A program made the position numbers and the translations under genes. The notes below the pieces were generated by a model. It did no database searches. It was not told the origin of the DNA and saw only the letters and a program-made list of their open reading frames with translations. A stretch of DNA of 64,000 nucleotides, taken from assembly GCF_004327285.1 (NCBI RefSeq), contig NZ_QJUI01000004.1, forward strand, positions 1-64,000, in the 5' to 3' direction. Source of the DNA: Phytopseudomonas daroniae. GTDB lineage: Bacteria > Pseudomonadota > Gammaproteobacteria > Pseudomonadales > Pseudomonadaceae. How positions within the stretch are numbered: the stretch's first letter is position 1; each line of letters opens with the position of its first letter. Shown piece after piece: positions 26,360 through 34,316 of this stretch.

Positions 26360-27910
26360 CTACGAACGCCTTGCATCAATAATGAGGGGCAACCCCTTTT
26401 GCGCGTATTGCGTCAGTAACGCTTGTTGCAAGGCGGCTTTTGCCCCGGCCTCACCATGTACCAAACGAATTTCACTCGGCCACTCCTCCATCTCGGTCAC
26501 GAAACTGACCAACCCCGCCTGATCGGCATGGGCCGAATATCCACCGATGCTGGCCACACCTGCGCGAATGTCATAGCGTTGGCCATCGAACTCCACATAC
26601 CCATTCCCAGGCCCAAAGCGCTGAATCGCATGGCCCGGCGTACCTCTGGCCTGATAGCCGACGAACAACACGTCGTGCCGGGGGTCGCCCAGCATGGCCT
26701 TGAGGTAGTTGACGATTCGGCCACTGGAGCACATGCCGTTGCCTGCGATGACGATGGCTGGCCGGGCGCTGCTCACCAAGCGGTTGAGGATCTTCTGATG
26801 TTCGGCGTGGCTGTCGACGGTAATCAGTTGATCGAACGCCAGCGGCCTTCTGCCGGATTGCACTCGGGCTTGGGCTTCGTCGTTCCAGAAGTCTTTCAGC
26901 TCGCGGTAGGCCTGGGTGAAGCGGCTGGCCAGCGGTGAGTCGAGAATGATGGGGAGCTGAGGCCAGTTGGTTTCCGGGGCGACTGCCTGAGGGTTCTCTG
27001 GATCACAGCCCTCTCCCCTAGTCCCTCTCCCGGAGGGCGAGGTGGACTGGTCGGTGGTGGCTTCGGTATTGGCGTATCCAGGAAGTGCGGCGGTGCCTGA
27101 AGTTCGGGCATCGAGCTTCTTGCTGTGGATGATGTCTTCCAGCTCGTAGAGCAGCTCTTGCGTGCGGCCGACACTGAACGCGGGAATCAGCACGGTGCCA
27201 TTGTTGGCCAAGGCATGCTCGATGACCTGCTCCAGGCGCTGGCGGCGGGTGCTGCGGTCTTCGTGCAGGCGGTCGCCGTAGGTGCTTTCCAGCACCAGGA
27301 TGTCGGCTCGGCGTGGCGGTATACAGGGTTTGAGGATGGGTGCATTGGGCGCACCGAGGTCACCGGAGAAGACGATGCGCTTGCTGGCCTCACCGGGGTG
27401 GTACTGCAGATCCACCTCGACATAGGCGGAGCCGAGCATATGGGCGGCGCGCTGCAGACGTACCTTGCTGACCAGGCCGTCGCTGTCGTGCAGGGTGAAC
27501 CAGTGGTTGTATGGCAGCGCGATGATTCGCTGCTGCACTTCCTTTATATAGCGCTCGACCTGTTTCTGGTCTCGGCTGAAGGTCAGCTTGAAGGCGTCTT
27601 CGAGCACAATGGGCAGCAGCTTGGCGGAGGGCTCGCTGCACAGGATCGGGCCCTTGAAGCCGGCGGCGAACAGGTAAGGAATGCGGCCCACGTGATCGAT
27701 ATGCACGTGGGTGACGATCAGTGCGCGGATACCATCCAGAGGAAAATCGATGACCTGGTGGTTGGCTCGAGCACCATGGCTGGATGCGTCGGCGCCCTGG
27801 AAAAGGCCACAGTCAATGAGAACGCTGCTGTTCGCCGCGATATCCAGTTGGTGGCAGGAACCGGTTACGCCGTCCTGGGCACCATGGTGGGTGATGTGCG
27901 GATAGTCCAT
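26360..27910 (-). CDS. MBL-fold beta-CASP RNA-processing-type hydrolase
   Basis: This 516-residue protein belongs to the metallo-beta-lactamase/beta-CASP group (CPSF/RNase J-like), whose members cut RNA. The zinc motif is THVHIDHVG (H68, H70, D72, H73), with GSAYVEVDL, FSGDLG, LESTYGDR and the C-terminal RMM domain motifs GNGMCSSGRI and GGYSAHADQAG. The segment at residues 267-316 does not belong to the fold. It contains SPSGRGTRGEG, the translation of a palindromic intergenic repeat, so the gene appears to carry an in-frame repeat insertion in the beta-CASP region. AAAGGA precedes the ATG. Confidence 0.85.
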   Translation of the reverse strand: MDYPHITHHGAQDGVTGSCHQLDIAANSSVLIDCGLFQGADASSHGARANHQVIDFPLDGIRALIVTHVHIDHVGRIPYLFAAGFKGPILCSEPSAKLLPIVLEDAFKLTFSRDQKQVERYIKEVQQRIIALPYNHWFTLHDSDGLVSKVRLQRAAHMLGSAYVEVDLQYHPGEASKRIVFSGDLGAPNAPILKPCIPPRRADILVLESTYGDRLHEDRSTRRQRLEQVIEHALANNGTVLIPAFSVGRTQELLYELEDIIHSKKLDARTSGTAALPGYANTEATTDQSTSPSGRGTRGEGCDPENPQAVAPETNWPQLPIILDSPLASRFTQAYRELKDFWNDEAQARVQSGRRPLAFDQLITVDSHAEHQKILNRLVSSARPAIVIAGNGMCSSGRIVNYLKAMLGDPRHDVLFVGYQARGTPGHAIQRFGPGNGYVEFDGQRYDIRAGVASIGGYSAHADQAGLVSFVTEMEEWPSEIRLVHGEAGAKAALQQALLTQYAQKGLPLIIDARRS

Positions 27911-28036
27911 CAGTTAATCCTTTAACTGGTGATGAAGCGGTAAAGTCGAGATCGTTCCCCGGATTACGCCTTTGGCTTGTCCAGGCTGCGGTCTGACTAG
28001 TTATTCCTGGGTGAAAAGTGGCTATAACGTGCTGCC

Positions 28037-28324
28037 TCAAACGAAAGCCAGCTTACCTATCGCCTGCAAATTCACACGCTGTCGAGCGTTCCAGAGATCG
28101 TAAGCATCCTGCATAGCCAGCCAACTCTCAGGCGAACGGCCAAGTGCTACCGACAGGCGTAGAGCCATTTCTGGAGTAACCCGGCTGCTGCCCTTCAAGA
28201 CACGGCTTAGAGTCGAAGGGGCTACACCTAGTTTTTCTGCCAACTCGCGACCGCTGAAGCCGTTCGGCTCCAGATAGACATCGGTGATGAACTCACCAGG
28301 ATGGGGAGGGTTATGCATGCCCAT
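28037..28324 (-). CDS. higA: HigA-type HTH antitoxin (second module)
   Basis: The protein is about 95 residues with the HigA/VapI start MHNPPHPGEFI, an XRE helix-turn-helix (GRELAEKLGVAPSTLSRVLK) and the family tail ESWLAMQDAYDLWNAR. ATG codons occur at 28333, 28324 and 28318. The one at 28324 is chosen because in the reconstructed toxin frame the stop TAA would overlap it (TAATG), the usual coupling. The antitoxin is intact even though its toxin is broken. Confidence 0.88.
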   Translation of the reverse strand: MGMHNPPHPGEFITDVYLEPNGFSGRELAEKLGVAPSTLSRVLKGSSRVTPEMALRLSVALGRSPESWLAMQDAYDLWNARQRVNLQAIGKLAFV

Positions 28325-28606
28325 TAGTGGCAATCCTCATAGTCTAGAACATAAGCATTTCCGTCTCGAAACTCGAAGGTCAGGCGCCAGCCAGTTGCCG
28401 TTCACCATGATCGACCAGCGCCCACGCATTTCCCCCTTGAGCGGGTGCAGCCGAAAGCCGGGAATATCCATGTCGTCAATCGTCATGGCCGTATCCAGAG
28501 CTGCAAGCTGCATCCGTAGACGCTTGGCATGGGCTGGCTGTACGCCTACCGTGCTGCCCGTTTCGAAAAGTCTGCGCAACCCTTTGTGCTGGAAAGACTT
28601 GATCAT
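28324..28606 (-). pseudogene. higB: HigB toxin frameshifted by a 4-bp duplication
   Basis: Residues 1-71 match HigB (RelE-fold mRNA interferase): MIKSFQHKGLRRLFETGS, RLRMQLAALDTA, GFRLHPLKGEMRGRWS and VNGNW. The frame then runs to a stop at 28337 with an unrelated tail. Dropping one of two tandem CTGG copies (plus-strand CCAGCCAG, 28387-28394) restores NGNWRLTFEFRDGNAYVLDYEDCH with a TAA at 28324-28326, the normal family ending. The toxin is thus truncated in its catalytic C-terminal strands and probably inactive. Slippage in the short tandem repeat could revert it. Confidence 0.88.
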
Positions 28607-28621
28607 TGCGAGATCCTAGCA

Positions 28622-28646
28622 TGTTGCGCAACACGCAACAATTATA
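28622..28646 (-). promoter_or_regulatory. Promoter and operator of the second higBA module
   Basis: On the minus strand a perfect TATAAT (28646-28641) is followed 7 bp later by the perfect 12-bp palindrome TGTTGCGCAACA (28633-28622), which lies at the expected transcription start and 15 bp before the toxin ATG. Such a palindrome over the start site is the usual place for HigA autorepression. No good -35 was identified. Confidence 0.55.
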
Positions 28647-28701
28647 GGATTCTCCTGCGCTTCGCTACCAATGCAACCGCTAATCAATGTGAGGCTTGCT
28701 G

Positions 28702-28724
28702 AAAAGCCCAAGCTCAGGAGCTTA
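28702..28724 (-). terminator. Weak terminator-like hairpin after ihfB
   Basis: Directly at the ihfB stop the minus strand reads AAGCTCCTGAGCTT, which can fold into a 5-bp stem with a 4-base loop, then GGGCTTTTC. The stem is short and the T-run interrupted. Confidence 0.3.
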
Positions 28725-29021
28725 GATAGTAGGTAGCTCTTCGTCTTCATTCACCCGGTCGCGTAGTTCCTTGCCGGGCTTGAAGTGCGGGACGAACTTG
28801 CCATCCAGGCGCACGGACTGGCCGGTCTTGGGGTTGCGACCAACGCGAGGCGCGCGGTAGTGAAGGGAAAAACTACCGAAACCACGGATCTCGATGCGAT
28901 CGCCAGTCGCCAGCGCCTGGGACATCTGTTCCAGCATGGTCTTGATGGCCAGCTCGACATCTTTGTTTGAAAGCTGTCCTTGGTGGGTGACGATTCTTTC
29001 GATCAACTCCGACTTGGTCAT
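28722..29021 (-). CDS. ihfB: Integration host factor subunit beta
   Basis: The 99-residue protein is IHF-beta: [39 protein letters not shown] and the DNA-intercalating arm [13 protein letters not shown] bends DNA as an alpha/beta heterodimer and assists sigma-54 promoters, recombination and replication. GAAGGGAAAAGT precedes the ATG. In P. aeruginosa ihfB separates rpsA from the O-antigen locus. Here the polysaccharide side is kept, but rpsA is not found upstream. Confidence 0.97.
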   Translation of the reverse strand: MTKSELIERIVTHQGQLSNKDVELAIKTMLEQMSQALATGDRIEIRGFGSFSLHYRAPRVGRNPKTGQSVRLDGKFVPHFKPGKELRDRVNEDEELPTI

Positions 29022-29533
29022 ACTTTTCCCTTCGTTTTCAAGCGGCTATGTCACTCGATGGAATGGTTGTAGCACGCTGATCAGCTTTTGAACAGCCTAA
29101 AAAACCACCAACCCGGAAAATGTGGTTCGGTTCCTGAAACGGCCATGGTGGATTCCAACGGATGAACGTAAGTCGTTGTATGGGCAGGCATGTTGCTTTC
29201 TCGGGTGGTTTGCGCGGGTTATACGCGCCCTGCCCGACTTACTGATGTGCGAAAGAGGTGATCAAAACCGCACAAGCGCCGTCCAACAGGACTAACGCAT
29301 TTGATGGTCAGAGGCTGCGAGCGCCTCAGGCCAAATGTCGGATTACGCTTCGCTAGGCTACGCGCCCCGATCCAGCCTACGGAGCCATGGCACGAAGTAG
29401 CCTGGATTAGCCGCAGGCGTAATCCGGGGCCGAAGGCCGTGATCCATGATTCAACGCGGGTCACCGACCGTCCGCTCCCGCTTTTCTGCTGTCATTGCTC
29501 GAGAGATCGTGAACAGGTTCTAAGGAGAAAACC
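29022..29533. repeat. Divergent spacer with truncated MITE-like repeat
   Basis: This 510-bp region between ihfB and yheU contains the ihfB promoter area and, at 29401-29520, a 120-bp copy of the right part of the MITE-like element at 31831-32100 (7 mismatches by eye). A GGATTACGCTTCGCTAGGCTACGCGCCC stretch at about 29340 belongs to another dispersed family. The repeat ends with GAACAGGTTC one base before the yheU Shine-Dalgarno. No rpsA fragment is recognised. Confidence 0.65.
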
Positions 29534-29770
29534 GTGCTGATTCCCGCCCACCTGCTTGAAGCAGAGACCCTTACCCGCCTGATCGAGGATTTCGTCACCC
29601 GTGACGGCACCGACAATGGCGACGAAACACCGCTGGAAACTCGGGTCATCCGCGTGCGCCGTGCGCTGGATAAGGGCGAAGCGGTGATCGTGTTCGACCC
29701 GGAGAGCCAGCAATGCCAGTTGGCGCTCAAGCGCGATGTGCCGAAAGAGTGGCTGGTGGAGGATGAATAA
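29534..29770 (+). CDS. yheU: YheU family protein (UPF0270)
   Basis: This 78-residue soluble protein matches the conserved YheU/UPF0270 family: MLIPAHLLEAETLTRLIEDFV near the N-terminus and ETRVIRVRRALDKGEAVIVFD in the middle. The function of the family is unknown. The start is GTG, supported by AAGGAG at 29522-29527. The upstream sequence is a dispersed repeat that abuts the ribosome site, so the gene may use a promoter inside that repeat. Confidence 0.88.
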   Translation: MLIPAHLLEAETLTRLIEDFVTRDGTDNGDETPLETRVIRVRRALDKGEAVIVFDPESQQCQLALKRDVPKEWLVEDE

Positions 29771-29880
29771 CTGCTGCGTCCGCTATGTGTAAGCCGCGCC
29801 CCGCGGCGAATAGCGCGAACGTCGCCGATATTGCGGTCAGGCTGCAATCGCTTCGCGCTGGGGCCGCGCTCCTCGGGTGG

Positions 29881-30309
29881 CTAACCGCGCAGACCGCCTT
29901 CTCTTTCCCAGGCACAACGCACGCGCAAGGTGCCGTCATGGGGGCTGTGCAGGCCGTTGTCCGATTCCCAGCGGAAGGTATGGGTGCCGTTCAATTCAGT
30001 CTCCAGGTGCACCACGGCACTGGCCCAGTAAAGGCGTTTGAGCAGGCCTTCGAACTCGGCGACCCAGAGCTTCCATTCGTATTCGATGGTCTGGTAACTC
30101 GCGCCGAAGTGGATGACCTGGGTCTGGTACAAGCCACCGCCCGGCCGCTGGCAGCAGGAAAACATCTCGCGCCCGAGGAACGGCCAGGCATCGCCAGCAG
30201 GCAAGGCTTCGAGCACCTGCTGGTTGAGCAGGCGCCGCAAGCGGCTCTCCGATGGGCTGTCCGATGGCCAGTCACGAATGCTGCCATAGACGATGGATTC
30301 CGATTCCAC
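29881..30309 (-). CDS. Conserved-looking hypothetical protein
   Basis: About 142 residues from a GTG at 30309, chosen because GGAG lies 7 bp upstream. A TTG at 30324 is the longer option. The protein is rich in Trp, Glu and Tyr (YQTIEYEWKLWVAEFEGLL, FRWESDNGLHSPHDG) with no signal peptide or membrane helix. No family is recognised. Codon use looks normal for the chromosome, which supports a real gene. Confidence 0.6.
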   Translation of the reverse strand: MESESIVYGSIRDWPSDSPSESRLRRLLNQQVLEALPAGDAWPFLGREMFSCCQRPGGGLYQTQVIHFGASYQTIEYEWKLWVAEFEGLLKRLYWASAVVHLETELNGTHTFRWESDNGLHSPHDGTLRVRCAWEREGGLRG

Positions 30310-30540
30310 GGGGTCACTCCGCAAAAAACTGGCTGCCTTCTATCATACCGGGTGATTCAGGGGAACTCTGAGGCCCCGTGAGCTGGCTGTGATGGGTGTC
30401 GTCGCTTCGCTCCTCAACCTACGCGACCCGCTCCATCCTACTGAGCCGGAGTGTTACGCAGGATGCGATTGAACAAAGCGATACCCATCAAATTTTCGAG
30501 ATACTTGCGATGGAATAGTCGCTGCGCTCCTGCCCCCATC

Positions 30541-31713
30541 CTAGGTGTTGGGGCGGCGTGGGCCTTTGCGCATCGACCAGGCCAGCAGCACCATTACCGC
30601 CGCCATGCTGGTCAGCACCATGAATGGCACCTGGTAGGTGCCAGCCACGTCCCGGGCCAGGCCGCTGAGCACTGGCGTCAGGCAAGCCACGCTGTAACCA
30701 GTGCCCAGCATCATCGCCGTCCAGCGGCTTACGGCCATGGGCGAGCCCGCTTCGTAGATCGGCAGCAGCAGCGACAGGGCGAATGAGCCACTCATGCCGA
30801 ACCCCAATGTCAGCGCCCAGAGCTCGGGCACGAAGGTGGGCAGGAAGGTGATCATGCTCAGGCTGATGAGCGTCATGGAGCCGCAGGCGACCATCAGCAG
30901 GTAATGATTGCTGACGCGCTGTACCAGCCACGGCAACAGGAAAGAACTCGGCAGGCCCATCAACATCGCCAGGCTGAATAGCGTGTTGCTGTGGATGGCC
31001 GACAGGCCGGCTTCCTGGTAGCGCGCCACTGTCCAGGTCGCAATCGCGTAGAACAAACCGGCCTGCAGGGCGAAGTAGATGCTGATCAACCAGGCCCGCG
31101 GTTCGCGCCAGGGCAAGCCGGCGGAGGCATCTTCGCTGCTCAGCGGCTCGACCCGCTGCTTGGGCAGGTAACACCAGATCGCCACCGCCAGCGCAGCAGG
31201 CAACGCCCAGATGGCCAAGCCGTAGCTCCAGTCACCAGCGAACAACTGCGCAACCGGCATGGTCAGCACAACCCCAACCGCTCCGCCTATGGCCATGCTC
31301 AGCGAATACCAGGCGAGCACCTGCCCCATGCGCCCAATGAAATGGCGCTTGATGAACCCCGACAGCAGCGGCCCGGCGATAGCAATCGCGGCGCCCAGCA
31401 GCACAGCGCTGCCAACCAGTATCACGCTGGAGTGGCCGATCAGGCGCAATGCCAGCGCCAGGGTAATGGTGCCCAGGCACAGGGTAATGGTGCGTTCCAG
31501 CCCGAACTTGACCGCCAGACGTGGGGCCAGCGGCGCCAGCAAGCCCATGCACAGCACCGGCAGCGCGGTGGTGAGGCTGATAAAGCCGCGGCTCAGGGAC
31601 AGCTCCTGAGCGATACGCTCGATAAGGGGCGCCAGCGAGGTAATGCCAGGGCGCAGATTCACCGCTGCAGCCACTAGAGCCAACAGCAACAAAGCGCGAG
31701 AGACGGGTTTCAC
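30541..31713 (-). CDS. CynX/NimT-type MFS transporter
   Basis: This 390-residue protein has twelve hydrophobic segments and the N-terminal signature AAAVNLRPGITSLAPLI typical of CynX/NimT permeases (cyanate and 2-nitroimidazole transporter group), plus an MFS-like GSAVLLGAAIAIAGPLL. The substrate cannot be predicted. The gene stands alone with repeat-filled spacers on both sides. The protein ends in the basic tail RKGPRRPNT. Confidence 0.85.
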   Translation of the reverse strand: MKPVSRALLLLALVAAAVNLRPGITSLAPLIERIAQELSLSRGFISLTTALPVLCMGLLAPLAPRLAVKFGLERTITLCLGTITLALALRLIGHSSVILVGSAVLLGAAIAIAGPLLSGFIKRHFIGRMGQVLAWYSLSMAIGGAVGVVLTMPVAQLFAGDWSYGLAIWALPAALAVAIWCYLPKQRVEPLSSEDASAGLPWREPRAWLISIYFALQAGLFYAIATWTVARYQEAGLSAIHSNTLFSLAMLMGLPSSFLLPWLVQRVSNHYLLMVACGSMTLISLSMITFLPTFVPELWALTLGFGMSGSFALSLLLPIYEAGSPMAVSRWTAMMLGTGYSVACLTPVLSGLARDVAGTYQVPFMVLTSMAAVMVLLAWSMRKGPRRPNT

Positions 31714-31830
31714 GAGAGATCCTGATCAGGTGGCCAGGTTAGCCAAGGAGGCAACCCTACCGGCAGACCTTGCTCAGAGCAAGCCTGGTAGGTGGGCTTC
31801 GGGGCGTTCCTACGAGGTGGCTGGTGCTTA

Positions 31831-32100
31831 GAACCTGTTCACGATCTTTGTGCACTTGGCAAACAGGAAACCGTACCCCTATAGGTCGGCAACAATGTGG
31901 CGGAAGCGGACGGTCGTAGGATGGGTGAAACCCATCGGAAATTGATGGGTTTCACCCATCCTACGGGCTGTAGAACGTAGCCTGGATTAGCCGCAGGCGT
32001 AATCCGGGGCCGAAGGCCGTGATCCATGGTTCAACGCGGGTCACCGAACGGCTGCTTCCGCCTTTCTGCTGTCATTGCTCGAAAGATCGTGAACAGGTTC
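31831..32100. mobile_element. MITE-like element, 270 bp, 17-bp inverted repeats
   Basis: GAACCTGTTCACGATCT (31831-31847) and AGATCGTGAACAGGTTC (32084-32100) are perfect inverted repeats. TTA flanks each side (31828-31830 and 32101-32103), consistent with a TNA-type target duplication of IS5-like transposases. There is no transposase inside. The interior includes the 22-bp palindrome at 31915-31965. The right 120 bp recur at 29401-29520. Confidence 0.75.
31915..31965. repeat. Perfect 22-bp palindrome (GTAGGATGGGTG family)
   Basis: The 22-base arm starting CGTAGGATGGGTGAAACC (31915-31936) is exactly mirrored at 31944-31965 around a 7-base spacer GGAAATT. It can form a strong hairpin and is a longer relative of the palindrome at 208-254. 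Confidence 0.8.
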
Positions 32101-32212
32101 TTACGTGTGGGAGCCGCGCCCTCGCGGCGAATGGGGTGAACGACACCGGTATCGCGGCGAGACGGCAATCTATTCACGCCGGGGCGACGCTCCTACGCGG
32201 TGCGTGGTGCCT

Positions 32213-33031
32213 TCACGGCTCGCGGTGAGTGGCTGCCTTGGCGCGCATCTTCTCGCACATGACCGTCATTTCGTCATAGAGCAGCTGTGGGTTCTTCTGC
32301 TTGAGCGCCCAGGCCTGCCGGCCCTGCTCGTGGGGCAGAATCATGAATTGCCCTTCGGCCACCGCCTGGAAGATGTAGTCGGCGATGAATTCGGCACTGA
32401 TAGGTGAACTCTCCAGTAACTTGCCGACCTGGGCCTTCATCGCTGGCGTGGGGCCGCGGAAGGAATCGAGCAGATTGGTCTGGAAGAACGACGGGCAAAC
32501 CACGTGCACACCGACCTGCAGCGGCTTGAGCTCGACCAGCAGGCTCTCCGACAGCGCCACCACACCCGCCTTGGCGACGTTGTAGTTGCTCATGCCTGGC
32601 CCCTGCATCAACGCCGCCATCGAAGCGATGTTGACGATGCGCCCCTGGCTGCGCTCGAGCAGCGGCAGAAAAGCCTTGCAGCCCTTGACCACGCCCATGA
32701 GATTGATTGCCAGTTGCCAGTCCCAATCCTCCAGCGACAACTCCGAGAAAAAACCACCAGAGGCAACGCCAGCGTTATTGACGATAACGTCGATGCCGCC
32801 CAGCTTCTCTTCGCAGGCCTGCGCGAAAGCCGTCAGCTGGCTGTAATCGCGCACGTCGCAGCGCAGAGTGAACCCTTCCCCACCCGCTTCGCGCACCAGG
32901 CGCAGGGTTTCGGCAAGCCCCGCATCGTTGACGTCCGACAGCGCCAGGTGCCAGCCCTCACGTGCCCAGCGCAGCGCGATCTCACGCCCCAAGCCGGATC
33001 CGGCACCGGTGATCATCATGCGATTGTGCAT
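32213..33031 (-). CDS. Short-chain dehydrogenase/reductase
   Basis: The 272-residue protein is a classical SDR: cofactor loop TGAGSGLGREIA (8-19), NNAGVASGG, and the catalytic Ser-Tyr-Lys as NIASM... and YNVAKAG. It has a C-terminal extension of about 35 residues (YDEMTVMCEKMRAK), as in many lipid- or alcohol-acting SDRs of Pseudomonas. The ATG at 33031 is preferred to a TTG at 33037. Substrate unknown. The upstream gene pcaR reads in the same direction but is separated by a repeat-bearing gap. Confidence 0.88.
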   Translation of the reverse strand: MHNRMMITGAGSGLGREIALRWAREGWHLALSDVNDAGLAETLRLVREAGGEGFTLRCDVRDYSQLTAFAQACEEKLGGIDVIVNNAGVASGGFFSELSLEDWDWQLAINLMGVVKGCKAFLPLLERSQGRIVNIASMAALMQGPGMSNYNVAKAGVVALSESLLVELKPLQVGVHVVCPSFFQTNLLDSFRGPTPAMKAQVGKLLESSPISAEFIADYIFQAVAEGQFMILPHEQGRQAWALKQKNPQLLYDEMTVMCEKMRAKAATHREP

Positions 33032-33324
33032 ACGCAACCCGCCCTGCTGGCCAATGAAAGACAGGCCGAGTGTAGCGAAGCAGCGGGCCTGGCCCAGCCA
33101 TCATCAGCTTGTTGAATGGGTAAACCGCGGGCTGGGTATGGCGGAGCAATGGCTGGTTCAGCGGTTATCTATCGGGTATCGCTTCGCTCCACCCAGGCTA
33201 CGGCCTGTCAGCCATGGGTTGGGGGGGTTGGGGAGCCAATGCCACAGAACCTGGGTGAGTGTCAGCCCCTGATGGGTATCGTCGCTGTGCTCCTCGACCC
33301 ATCCTACGGATGAGGATCAAAAGC
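33032..33324. other. Spacer with short dispersed repeats
   Basis: About 290 bp between the SDR gene and pcaR. It contains a GGTATCGCTTCGCTCCACCC...GGCTAC stretch and a GATGGGTATCGTCGC...CGACCCATCCTACGG stretch, both relatives of the repeat families elsewhere in the window. No gene was found. Confidence 0.45.
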
Positions 33325-34164
33325 CTACTGGAACAACCGCGTGCTCAATTCATGGCTGGCTTCCAGCAGGATCGGCAGGAAGCGATTTTCCAGTTCCTGT
33401 CGTGAGACGCGCCCCACGTGGGTGCCGACGTTGAGCGCCGCCAGCACCTGGCCGGCGGAATCCTTGAGCGGTACCGCGATGGAACGCAGGCTGACTTCCA
33501 GCTCCTGATCGATGATGACCCAGCCCTGACGGCGAATCTCCTCGATGTTGGCGCGCAAGTCTTCAGGCGTATGCAACGTGCGGCTGGTCTTTACCTGCAG
33601 ATCGGCGTGGCTCAGGTAGTCATCGAGCGCCGCATCGTCCAACGCCGCGAGAAGGATGCGGCCCATGGAGGTGCAGTAGGCCGGCAAACGGCTACCCACG
33701 CTCAGGTCAACGGAGATCAGCCGCTGCGGCGTAGCTGAACGGGCGATATAGAGAATCTCATCACCCTCCAGCGTGGCCATGGAACAGGCCTCGTGCAGTT
33801 GCTCGCTGAGGCGATCGAGGATCGGTTGGGCCGTGACCGCCATGGGTGTCGAGGACAGGTACGCATGGCCCAGCGTCAGCACCTTGGGTAGCAATGAATA
33901 GACGCGCCCGTCGGTGGTCACGTAGCCCAGCTTCATCAGCGTGTGCAGACAACGCCGCACAGCGGCGCGGGGAATCTCGGTGCGGTGGCTGATCTGCGCG
34001 ATGGTCAGGTGGCGCTTGCGCTCCTGGAAGGCATGGATGACCGCCAGCCCGCGCGCCAGGGATGTCATGAAGTTCGGGTCACCGGTAAAGGCTTCAATGC
34101 GCTTCGCCGGCGAAGCGATGATCGGCGGTGCCATTGGGCTTGGCAGAGAACGGGATTCGGTCAT
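33325..34164 (-). CDS. pcaR: IclR-family regulator, PcaR-like
   Basis: This 279-residue regulator has the N-terminal winged helix (TSLARGLAVIHAFQERKRHLTIAQISHRTEIPRAAVRRCLHTL region, about 35-80) and the C-terminal effector domain with LEGDEILYIARS and PAYCTSMGRILLAA. The stretch SPAKRIEAFTGDPNFMTSL is typical of PcaR, which activates beta-ketoadipate pathway genes with beta-ketoadipate and represses itself. The ATG at 34164 is chosen over a non-ATG start at 34188. No pca genes lie next to it. The palindrome at 34194-34223 is a likely autoregulatory site. Confidence 0.87.
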   Translation of the reverse strand: MTESRSLPSPMAPPIIASPAKRIEAFTGDPNFMTSLARGLAVIHAFQERKRHLTIAQISHRTEIPRAAVRRCLHTLMKLGYVTTDGRVYSLLPKVLTLGHAYLSSTPMAVTAQPILDRLSEQLHEACSMATLEGDEILYIARSATPQRLISVDLSVGSRLPAYCTSMGRILLAALDDAALDDYLSHADLQVKTSRTLHTPEDLRANIEEIRRQGWVIIDQELEVSLRSIAVPLKDSAGQVLAALNVGTHVGRVSRQELENRFLPILLEASHELSTRLFQ

Positions 34165-34193
34165 GGGGCTATCAACTCGTCCAGGCAATGTGA

Positions 34194-34223
34194 GCGATTA
34201 TCGAACCACAGTTCGATAATCGC
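34194..34223. promoter_or_regulatory. PcaR-type operator, perfect 13-bp inverted repeat
   Basis: GCGATTATCGAAC (34194-34206), CACA, then GTTCGATAATCGC (34211-34223) form a perfect palindrome 30 bp upstream of the pcaR start. GTTCGATAATCGC is the type of half-site known for PcaR at pca promoters. Both pcaR and the divergent yqjI-like gene could be affected. Confidence 0.7.
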
Positions 34224-34270
34224 AAGATAGTATGCGGCGATCTCCGATAGGGTCTTGCATTTGCGAATAA

Positions 34271-34282
34271 AAGATATATCTT
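34271..34282. promoter_or_regulatory. Palindrome upstream of the PadR/YqjI-like gene
   Basis: AAGATATATCTT is a perfect 12-bp palindrome 35 bp before the regulator start, followed by ACGATCTATTCTT, a degenerate partner. Such AT-rich inverted repeats are typical PadR-family operators, so autoregulation of yqjI-yqjH is likely. Function is inferred from position. Confidence 0.5.
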
Positions 34283-34316
34283 ACGATCTATTCTTAAAAA
34301 CCTACTTACGGTGCTT

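Larger units (their letters stand above)
31714..32212. other. Spacer containing a MITE-like element
   Basis: About 500 bp without a gene. Most of it is the inverted-repeat-bounded element at 31831-32100. It is followed at 32106 by a GTGGGAGCCGCGCCCTCGCGG-type fragment of another dispersed repeat that is also seen near 29785. Confidence 0.6.
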
